Of a stretch of 8,293 bases of DNA, positions 1 through 5,013 are shown piece after piece. The notes below the pieces were generated by a model. The model ran no database searches and was not told the origin of the DNA. It saw nothing but the letters and a program-made list of their open reading frames with translations. Each line of letters begins with the position of its first letter. The first letter of the stretch is position 1. Both the position numbers and the translations under genes were made by a program. Origin of the DNA: CAZDSS01 sp964508185 (GTDB lineage: Bacteria; Pseudomonadota; Alphaproteobacteria; Sphingomonadales; Govanellaceae); the NCBI GenBank assembly GCA_964508185.1, contig CAZDSS010000106.1:1-8293 (forward strand), written 5' to 3'.

Positions 1-1095
1 CCGCTGCTCGTGCGCCCCTCCTACGTGCTCGGCGGGCGGGCCATGGAGATCGTCCATGACGTCCCGAGTCTCGAGCGCTACATGGCCGAAGCGGTGACCG
101 TCTCCGGCGACAGCCCGGTGCTGATCGACAGTTACCTCGGCGGCGCCATCGAGGTGGACGTGGACGCCCTGTCCGACGGGGAAGAGGTGTTCGTCGCCGG
201 GATCATGCAGCATATCGAGGAAGCGGGGATCCATTCGGGTGATTCCGCCTGCTCGCTGCCGCCCTATTCCCTGTCGCCGGAAGTGATCGCGGGGATCCGG
301 GAGCAGACCACGGCCTTAGCCCGTGCCCTCGGCGTCGTCGGCCTGATGAACGTCCAGTTCGCGGTCAGGAACGACGAGATCTTCATCATCGAGGTGAACC
401 CGCGGGCAAGCCGCACGGTGCCCTTCGTCGCCAAGACCATCGGCTTCCCCATCGCCAAGATCGCGGCGCAGGTCATGGCCGGGGCGAAGCTTGCGGACTT
501 CAATCTCAAGAGTCGCGACCTGCCGCATGTGGCGGTCAAGGAGGCGGTCTTCCCCTTCGCCCGCTTCTCGGGCGTGGACGTGCTCCTCGGCCCCGAGATG
601 CGCTCGACGGGCGAGGTGATCGGCCTCGACCGCAGCTTCCCGCTGTCGTTCGCCAAGAGCCAGCTCGGCGCGGGCACGGTGCTGCCGCTCGAGGGCACGG
701 TCTTCATCTCGGTCCGGAACAGCGACAAGGAAGCGATGGTCGAGCCCGCGCGCAAGTTCCTCGAGATGGGCTTCAAGGTGATCGCCACCGGCGGCACCGC
801 CAAGTATCTCCAGGACAAGGGCCTGAAGGTGGAGCGCATCAACAAGGTCATGCAGGGCCGGCCGCATATCGTGGATGCCATGAAGAACGGCGAGGTGCAG
901 CTGGTGCTGAACACCACCGAGGGGGCGCAATCCATCTCGGACAGCTACGAGATCCGGCGCACGGCGCTCGTCCACAAGATCCCCTATTACACCACCGTTG
1001 CGGGATCCCGCGCGGCGGTGGAAGCCATCGCCACCATGAAGGGCGGCGGCCTTGAAGTGGAGTCTCTGCAATCTTATATTGCCCGCTTGTCATAG
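1..1095 (+). CDS. carB: Carbamoyl-phosphate synthase large subunit, C-terminal part (5' truncated by window)
   Basis: This is the last 364 residues of CarB, open at the left window edge and in frame from base 1. CarB makes carbamoyl phosphate from bicarbonate, ATP and glutamine-derived ammonia for pyrimidine and arginine synthesis, together with the small subunit CarA. The fragment opens with PLLVRPSYVLGGRAMEIV, a hallmark of the second ATP-grasp half (the carbamate-phosphorylating site). It keeps the metal/ATP ligands as Gln in NVQFAV and Glu and Asn in IEVNPRA (bases about 350-400). HSGDSACSLP and LLGPEMRSTGEV are also diagnostic. From about base 700 to the end lies the MGS-like allosteric domain (FISVRNSDKE, ATGGTAKYL, VNKVMQGRPHI), the usual effector site. 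The end matches the normal C-terminus of the family, so the gene is intact here. Its neighbour greA is a common partner of carAB in alphaproteobacteria. Identification is very secure. Confidence 0.98.
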   Translation, partial: PLLVRPSYVLGGRAMEIVHDVPSLERYMAEAVTVSGDSPVLIDSYLGGAIEVDVDALSDGEEVFVAGIMQHIEEAGIHSGDSACSLPPYSLSPEVIAGIREQTTALARALGVVGLMNVQFAVRNDEIFIIEVNPRASRTVPFVAKTIGFPIAKIAAQVMAGAKLADFNLKSRDLPHVAVKEAVFPFARFSGVDVLLGPEMRSTGEVIGLDRSFPLSFAKSQLGAGTVLPLEGTVFISVRNSDKEAMVEPARKFLEMGFKVIATGGTAKYLQDKGLKVERINKVMQGRPHIVDAMKNGEVQLVLNTTEGAQSISDSYEIRRTALVHKIPYYTTVAGSRAAVEAIATMKGGGLEVESLQSYIARLS

Positions 1096-1131
1096 GGGCG
1101 CATCCCCCGGTAAAGTTAAGAACCGAAGCTC

Positions 1132-1173
1132 GCCCGCGGCCCCTCCGGTCCGCGGGTTGAGTTTTTATTTTTG
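1132..1173 (+). terminator. Probable intrinsic terminator after carB
   Basis: A 7-bp perfect GC stem, CCCGCGG (1133-1139) with CCGCGGG (1150-1156), encloses a 10-nt loop and can gain a G-T pair at its base. It is followed within 5 nt by a T-rich run, TTTTTATTTTT. It lies 37 nt after the carB stop and about 50 nt before greA. Readthrough into greA is possible, and the greA promoter may lie in the T-rich stretch just after the hairpin. Confidence 0.65.
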
Positions 1174-1221
1174 CTTGGACCATTGTGCTAAGCCCCTGAA
1201 AGTAAAGGGCGGAGAGATTAC

Positions 1222-1701
1222 ATGGCGATGATCGACAAGACTCCCATGACTTCGTACGGTTTCGCGAAGCTGGAGGCCGAACTGAAGCAGCTGAAGACCA
1301 AGGAGCGGCCCGCCATCATCCGAGCCATCGAGGAGGCGCGTGCCCACGGCGACCTGTCGGAGAACGCGGAATATCACGCCGCCAAGGAGAAACAGGGCTT
1401 TATCGAAGCGCGCATTCTGGAGATCGAAGGCTATCTCGCCCGCGCCGAGGTGATCGACGCCCGTGAGCTTTCGGGCGACAAGGTGACCTTCGCCGCGACC
1501 GTCACGCTCGCGGACGAGGACGACCGCCGCATCAAGTACCAGATCGTCGGCGCCCATGAGGCCGACGTGAAGGAAGGCCGCATTTCCTATACCTCGCCCC
1601 TCGGCAAGGCCCTGATCGGCCGCTCCATCGGCGACGAGATCGAGGTCGCGACCCCCGGCGGCGAGAAGTATTACGAAATCGTCGATATCGAATTCATCTG
1701 A
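1222..1701 (+). CDS. greA: Transcription elongation factor GreA
   Basis: GreA binds the secondary channel of RNA polymerase and stimulates cleavage of the 3' end of RNA in backtracked complexes, rescuing arrested transcription. The protein is 159 aa, the usual family length. Residues 1-80 form the N-terminal antiparallel coiled coil. Its tip carries the signature GDLSENAEYHAAKE (43-56), with the conserved acidic residues D44 and E47 that coordinate the catalytic metal (D41/E44 in E. coli GreA). Residues about 83-159 form the FKBP-like C-terminal domain, including ISYTSPLGKALIGRSIGDE (121-139). The start at 1222 has GGAGAG 5 nt upstream and gives the same N-terminal length as E. coli GreA; internal Met codons at positions 3 and 9 are less likely starts. 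The factor sits between carB and a tRNA gene. Nothing is missing or odd. Confidence 0.98.
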   Translation: MAMIDKTPMTSYGFAKLEAELKQLKTKERPAIIRAIEEARAHGDLSENAEYHAAKEKQGFIEARILEIEGYLARAEVIDARELSGDKVTFAATVTLADEDDRRIKYQIVGAHEADVKEGRISYTSPLGKALIGRSIGDEIEVATPGGEKYYEIVDIEFI

Positions 1702-1711
1702 CCGCAATTCA

Positions 1712-1749
1712 CCGGGGCGGGTATCAAGCGTCTGTATTTACCCGCCCGG
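1712..1749 (+). terminator. Hairpin between greA and the tRNA gene (possible greA terminator)
   Basis: A perfect 9-bp stem, GGGCGGGTA (1715-1723) with TACCCGCCC (1739-1747), has a 15-nt loop. It is extended by two more C-G pairs after a one-base bulge. It begins 11 nt after the greA stop, as expected for a terminator, but no T-tract follows, so intrinsic termination may be weak. It could also act as an RNA-end stabiliser, and readthrough could feed the tRNA 23 nt downstream. Confidence 0.45.
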
Positions 1750-1771
1750 ATCTGCTATCCCGTCATCCCAA

Positions 1772-1848
1772 GGGCCTGTAGCTCAGTTGGTTAGAGCTGA
1801 CCGCTCATAACGGTCTGGTCGCAGGTTCGAGTCCTGCCAGGCCCACCA
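1772..1848 (+). tRNA. tRNA with CAT anticodon, probably tRNA-Ile2 (lysidine type) rather than tRNA-Met
   Basis: A complete 77-nt cloverleaf with encoded CCA. The acceptor GGGCCTG (1772-1778) pairs with CAGGCCC (1838-1844). The D stem is GCTC/GAGC (1781-1784, 1794-1797). The anticodon stem GACCG/CGGTC (1799-1803, 1811-1815) carries loop CTCATAA with anticodon CAT at 1806-1808. The T stem GCAGG/CCTGC (1821-1825, 1833-1837) carries loop TTCGAGT. The discriminator is A73, and CCA is at 1846-1848. It is not an initiator: position 1 pairs with 72 and the anticodon stem lacks the three G-C pairs. The C4-G69, C5-G68, U12-A23, C29-G41, A37 and A38 elements agree with isoleucine identity. The GGGCCTG acceptor also resembles alphaproteobacterial tRNA-Ile(GAT). 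If so, C34 would be converted to lysidine by TilS and the tRNA would read AUA. An automated annotation would say tRNA-Met. Confidence 0.93.
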
Positions 1849-1915
1849 TTTCGAAGACAATCCTTCCTTGTTGCATGCCGCGAGGCTGTCCGCCGCGCGC
1901 ATTGGCGTTGTGCGG

Positions 1916-1940
1916 GCAGGCGATGCCGCTCGCTGCCTGC
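1916..1940 (-). other. Weak hairpin just downstream of the nuclease gene
   Basis: GCAGGC (1916-1921) is complementary to GCCTGC (1935-1940) with a 13-nt loop, ending 10 nt past the nuclease stop on the minus strand. There is no T-tract on either strand. It may mark the 3' end of the nuclease transcript, or be chance in GC-rich DNA. The rest of 1849-1949 shows nothing I recognise. Confidence 0.25.
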
Positions 1941-1949
1941 AATCCCCAA

Positions 1950-2537
1950 TCAAACACACCACGGCATGCGGCGGCCGGTCCAGGGGCGGGCGAGGCCTTC
2001 GTTGACGAGGACGGCGCCAAGGGAGCGGCCGTCGCGGCGGACGTCGCGGAGCTTGCGGGCATATTGATCCTCGTCCCGGCCGGTCCTGACGATGACGAAG
2101 GGACCGGCGTTCAGCAGCTCCTGGAAGCGGCGGGTGGCGGCGGCGCCGAGCTCCGCCTCCTCGCGGCAGCGGGGCTCGTGGGTCTCCGGCGTATCGATGC
2201 CGGAAAGCCGGATCTTCTGCCCCCGGTAGTAGAAGGTATCGCCATCGATCACGCAGTTGATGCGGGGGCCGGCGCCGCAGCGGGTGAAGCGGGCGTCCAC
2301 GATCTCGCCGCCCGCTGCCCGCGCGCCGGTTTCCGGGGCGTCCTGCGGCAGGTTGAGATAGCCGACATATAGAAGGCACAGGGTCAGCATCACGGGGAAG
2401 GGGGAAAGCCGCGGCATGCGCAGGCGCAGCGGCCTGCGCCGGGCCCGATCGAGGGCGCGGATGGTTCTGCCCGCCCGCCGGCGCGCCGCCGCCCGCCTGA
2501 AGGACATCACCACCCTGTCCATGGCAGCACTCCCCAT
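1950..2537 (-). CDS. Membrane-anchored thermonuclease-family (SNase-like) protein
   Basis: A staphylococcal-nuclease-like domain, expected to be a Ca-dependent phosphodiesterase acting on DNA or RNA. Counting from the 195-aa version, the active-site set of S. aureus nuclease is complete: D98 and D100 in VIDGDT, R110 in IRLSG, D115, T116 and E118 in IDTPET, and R161 in QYARKL (equivalents of D19/D21, R35, D40/T41/E43, R87). The C-terminal VNEGLARPW is also typical. Residues 1-41 are very Arg-rich, and 46-63 (FPVMLTLCLLYVGYLNL) form one membrane anchor. By the positive-inside rule the nuclease domain then faces the periplasm. Four cysteines (87, 95, 124, 194) flank the domain and could form disulfides. 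The start is uncertain: the ATG at 2537 has only a distant GGGG, whereas the ATG at 2522 has GGGGAG 7 nt upstream and would give 190 aa. The gene is convergent with the tRNA, 101 nt away, and divergent from the phosphatase operon. The cellular role is unknown. Confidence 0.85.
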   Translation of the reverse strand: MGSAAMDRVVMSFRRAAARRRAGRTIRALDRARRRPLRLRMPRLSPFPVMLTLCLLYVGYLNLPQDAPETGARAAGGEIVDARFTRCGAGPRINCVIDGDTFYYRGQKIRLSGIDTPETHEPRCREEAELGAAATRRFQELLNAGPFVIVRTGRDEDQYARKLRDVRRDGRSLGAVLVNEGLARPWTGRRMPWCV

Positions 2538-2572
2538 AAAGATTAACCCCGATCGGCAGGTTATTAATCGGT

Positions 2573-2591
2573 CGTTAGGAAAATCCTAACG
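2573..2591. promoter_or_regulatory. Perfect palindrome in the divergent promoter region (candidate operator)
   Basis: CGTTAGGAAAATCCTAACG has 8-bp perfect arms around an AAA spacer. It lies in the 174-bp region between the divergent nuclease (minus) and phosphatase (plus) genes, 36 bp upstream of the longer nuclease start and about 120 bp upstream of the phosphatase start. On the minus strand an AT-rich GATTAATAAC follows it towards the nuclease gene and could serve as a -10 region. The palindrome would then lie near -35, a typical repressor position. There is no T-tract, so it is not a terminator. The binding protein is unknown. Confidence 0.4.
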
Positions 2592-2711
2592 CGGGGCGAG
2601 CCTGCCGCTGCGGCCGGGCGGGCCGCGCGTCCCCTTGTCTCAGCCGCCCGGCAGCCGGAACCAAGTTCGCGATCCGCTCGTTTAAAGGCAAATCTTCGCG
2701 AGGGGTTATCG

Positions 2712-3308
2712 GTGACTGCTCAGCTTCTGCTCGTCCGGCACGCGGCCCATGCCGACCTCGGCCACGCCCTGTCGGGGCGTGGCGGCGGCGGCCTGACCGA
2801 CCGGGGCCGCCGTCAGGCGGAGCGGCTGGCCACGGCGTTGGCCGATCACTTCCGCCTCGCCGCCGTCTATGCGAGCCCGCGCCGCCGCGCCGTCGCCACC
2901 GCCGAATGCATTGCAGCCCCCCTCGGCCTTGCAACCGTCATCGAGCCGGGGCTTGACGAGATCGATTTCGGCCGCTGGACGGGCCTGGCCTTCGCCGCGC
3001 TCGAAGGCAATGCGGAATGGGACCGCTGGAACCGCGCCCGGGCCGAGGCCGCCCCGCCCGCGGGCGAGCGCATGAAGGACGCCGTCGCGCGCATCGTCGC
3101 GACCCTCCAGGGGATCGCTTCGCGCCATGAGGGGGAGACGGTCGCAGCCGTCAGCCACGCCGACATGATCCGCGGCGCCATCGCCCATTATCTCGGCCTG
3201 TCGCTCGACCACATCCTGCGGTTCGAGATCTCGCCCGCATCGGTCAGCCGCCTTGAGCTTGGCAATGGGGGTGCGCGCATTCTCAGCATCAACGAGACCG
3301 CCGCATGA
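2712..3308 (+). CDS. Histidine phosphatase (phosphoglycerate-mutase-like) family protein
   Basis: A 198-aa single-domain member of the histidine phosphatase superfamily (branch 1, GpmB/CobC-like), which removes phosphate through a phosphohistidine intermediate. Visible parts are LLLVRH (nucleophile H10 with R9), LTDRGRRQAERLATAL (28-43), YASPRRRAVATAE (53-65, with the second phosphate-binding Arg), the proton-donor-type Glu in DEIDFGRW (82-89), and VSHADMIRGAIAHYLGL (147-163, with the second catalytic His, H149). The usual RHGET/RHGQT box reads RHAAHAD here, an unusual variant. The start is GTG at 2712, with AGGGG 6 nt upstream; no ATG start gives the N-terminal strand. The stop overlaps the next start as ATGA (3305-3308), implying translational coupling. 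Because inositol-3-phosphate synthase is encoded in the same unit, an inositol or sugar phosphate is a reasonable but unproven substrate. Confidence 0.9.
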   Translation: MTAQLLLVRHAAHADLGHALSGRGGGGLTDRGRRQAERLATALADHFRLAAVYASPRRRAVATAECIAAPLGLATVIEPGLDEIDFGRWTGLAFAALEGNAEWDRWNRARAEAAPPAGERMKDAVARIVATLQGIASRHEGETVAAVSHADMIRGAIAHYLGLSLDHILRFEISPASVSRLELGNGGARILSINETAA

Positions 3309-4084
3309 AGAAATCCCTGCCGGATTCCGAGGACGGCGATCTCGTGGCGCGCATCGCGGCCCTCGCTCCCTGGTTCCACAACATGAACCTCAAGGGCATC
3401 TGGACCGCCCCCGACCATTTCCTCGGCGACTATCCGGCCGTGAAGTTCCGCCATGTGGAGGCTCTGCTTCCGCGCGATCTCGGTGGCCGGACGGTGCTGG
3501 ACATCGGCTGCAACGCCGGTTTCTACGCCATCGAAATGAAGCGGCGCGGCGCCGACCGGGTGGTGGGGATCGATACCGACGATCGCTATCTCGCCCAGGC
3601 GCGGCTCGCGGCCGCGGCCTGCGGCCAGGAGATCGAGCTCCGCAAGCTTTCGGTCTATGACGTGGGGGCCCTCGGCGAGCGCTTCGACCTCGTGCTGTTC
3701 ATGGGGGTCCTCTATCATCTCCGGCATCCCCTGCTCGCCCTTGACCTCATCCGCGAGCATGCGGCCCGGGATCTCCTGCTGTTCCAGTCCCTGCAGCGGG
3801 GGGCGGACGGGATCCTGCCGCTTGCCCCGGACTATCCCTTTGAGGAAACGCAGATCTTCGACGCGCCCGAATACCCGAAGCTGCATTTCGTGGAGCGGGA
3901 ATATGCCCATGACTGGACCAACTGGTGGATCCCCAACCGGGCGGCGACCGAGGCGCTCCTTCGCGCCGCCGGCTTCTTGATCGAGGATCGGGCGGGGGAG
4001 GACATCTATCTCTGCCGCCGCGGGCCCGTGCCCTATGGAGACTGGGGCGCGGGGGCCGTCTACCCTGCAAGGGGGCGCACATGA
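3305..4084 (+). CDS. SAM-dependent methyltransferase of CmoB-like (DUF1698) fold
   Basis: A 259-aa class I methyltransferase. Motif I is VLDIGCNAGFYAIEM (64-78), the acidic SAM-ribose ligand is D90 in VVGIDTDD, and motif IV is FDLVLFMGVLYHLRHPL (127-143). The sequences around MGVLYHLRHP and the late WWIPNRAATEALLRAAGF (207-224) closely resemble CmoB, which modifies wobble uridine in tRNA. This protein is shorter, however, lacks the CmoB N-terminal region and sits in a carbohydrate/inositol context, so it is probably a different enzyme. I recall a catalogued group of such stand-alone methyltransferases (the 'Rta_06860 family'), which I cannot verify here. No membrane segments or signal peptide are seen. 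It overlaps both neighbours by ATGA (3305-3308 and 4081-4084), so it should be co-translated with them. The substrate is unknown; the hydroxyl of a cyclitol or sugar is one possibility. Confidence 0.88.
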   Translation: MKKSLPDSEDGDLVARIAALAPWFHNMNLKGIWTAPDHFLGDYPAVKFRHVEALLPRDLGGRTVLDIGCNAGFYAIEMKRRGADRVVGIDTDDRYLAQARLAAAACGQEIELRKLSVYDVGALGERFDLVLFMGVLYHLRHPLLALDLIREHAARDLLLFQSLQRGADGILPLAPDYPFEETQIFDAPEYPKLHFVEREYAHDWTNWWIPNRAATEALLRAAGFLIEDRAGEDIYLCRRGPVPYGDWGAGAVYPARGRT

Positions 4085-4986
4085 TCGAAGCCGCGATGAT
4101 CTGGAACGAGCCCAACAACAAGTCTCACTGGGATCTGGAGCTGGATCCCGACTGGTCGCTCTATGCCGAAATGGTGAAATGCGCGGGCGAGGCCGTGAAA
4201 AAGGCCAATCCCGGCGTCCTGCGCGTCCTCGGCGGCATCTCGCCCATCGATCCCCTGTTCATCGAGAACCTGCAGGGCAAGGGCGTGCTCGACCATGTGG
4301 ACGTGGTGGCGGTGCACGGCTTTCCGCTCGACTGGAACCTGTGGCAGATCAACGAATGGCCCAACAAGATCGCGGAAATCAAGGCCGTCGTGCCTGATCG
4401 CCCCGTCTGGGTGACCGAGGTGGGGGTCGGAAGCTTCGGCGCCGAGGAAGTGCAGGTTTTCGGCGTCGATCGCACGGCGAAGCTTCTCATCGGTCGCGCG
4501 CCGCGTATCTTCTGGTATAGTCTTTATGATCTACCGCAGGAATGGGGCGCCACCACCCGCCACCGCGAGGCCGAGGGATCGAGCTATTACCGCCATTTCT
4601 ACATGGGGCTCATCCGGGCGGACGGCACGCCGAAACCTGCGCTCGACCGTTATGCGGCACATGCGGCGGAGATGGGTCTGATGCAATGGTTCCATTTCGA
4701 TGATCCGCGGCTCGACGACGCGGTGGCCTGGATGAAGCGCCTGGGCGTGCGACATGTGCGCACGGGCCTGTCCTGGGCGGACAGCTTCCGGCCCAAAGCC
4801 CTCGACTGGTTCGACCGGCAGATGGAGGCGCTGGCCGATTTCCGCGTGACCATCACCTTCTGCTTCACGCCCGAACATCTCGGGATCGCGCCGCATCATA
4901 CCAGTCCGCCGCGGGAGCCACGGCAGTTCGCCGATTTCTGCGCCGCCATGATCGAACGCTATGCCCCGGCCCATGCCTATAGCTGA
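4081..4986 (+). CDS. Glycoside-hydrolase-like (clan A type, beta-xylosidase-like) TIM-barrel protein, apparently circularly permuted
   Basis: A 301-aa protein with the marks of clan A retaining glycosidases: MIWNEPNN (6-13), with E10 as candidate acid/base, and PVWVTEVGVGSF (108-119), with E113 as candidate nucleophile. VDVVAVHGFP (73-82) and IFWYSLYD (143-150) are further barrel strands. The order is odd. Residues about 202-301 (LDDAVAWMKRLGVRHVRTGLSWAD, then VTITFCFTP, then FADFCAAMIERY) look like the first strands of such barrels, which normally precede the NEP motif. The protein therefore looks rotated rather than truncated. The start at 4081 overlaps the methyltransferase stop (ATGA) and has AAGGGGG about 5 nt upstream. 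The reading frame is open further upstream, but that part lies inside the methyltransferase gene. There is no signal peptide, so it is likely cytoplasmic. Its substrate, and whether it is hydrolytic at all, are unknown. Confidence 0.82.
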   Translation: MIEAAMIWNEPNNKSHWDLELDPDWSLYAEMVKCAGEAVKKANPGVLRVLGGISPIDPLFIENLQGKGVLDHVDVVAVHGFPLDWNLWQINEWPNKIAEIKAVVPDRPVWVTEVGVGSFGAEEVQVFGVDRTAKLLIGRAPRIFWYSLYDLPQEWGATTRHREAEGSSYYRHFYMGLIRADGTPKPALDRYAAHAAEMGLMQWFHFDDPRLDDAVAWMKRLGVRHVRTGLSWADSFRPKALDWFDRQMEALADFRVTITFCFTPEHLGIAPHHTSPPREPRQFADFCAAMIERYAPAHAYS

Positions 4987-5006
4987 GCCGGCACACTGGC
5001 GAAAAA

Positions 5007-5012
5007 GGGGAG
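5007..5012 (+). promoter_or_regulatory. Ribosome binding site that favours a GTG start for ino1
   Basis: GGGGAG ends 1 nt before the ATG at 5014, too close for initiation, and 7 nt before the in-frame GTG at 5020. The spacing argues that translation begins at 5020, removing two residues. Confidence 0.6.
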
Positions 5013-5013
5013 A

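Noticed and set aside
316..1071. Long minus-strand frames opposite carB
   Set aside because: Third-position GC bias in carB keeps the opposite strand open; the products are His/Asp/Arg-rich with no family likeness.
1783..2379. Minus-strand open frames running through the tRNA and the nuclease gene, ending in QDSNLRPDRYERS or GLAGLEPATRPL
   Set aside because: These endings are the well-known spurious translation of the strand opposite a tRNA gene. The rest overlaps the nuclease gene in another frame.
2541..2569. GATTAA ... TTAATC elements considered as a CtrA-type TTAA-N7-TTAA site
   Set aside because: The spacing between TTAA units is 17 nt, not 7, so the CtrA consensus is not met.
3925..4080. 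A 52-codon N-terminal extension of the glycosidase-like gene
   Set aside because: The extension lies entirely inside the methyltransferase gene, has shadow-type composition, and the ATG at 4081 has a good ribosome binding site and an ATGA overlap.
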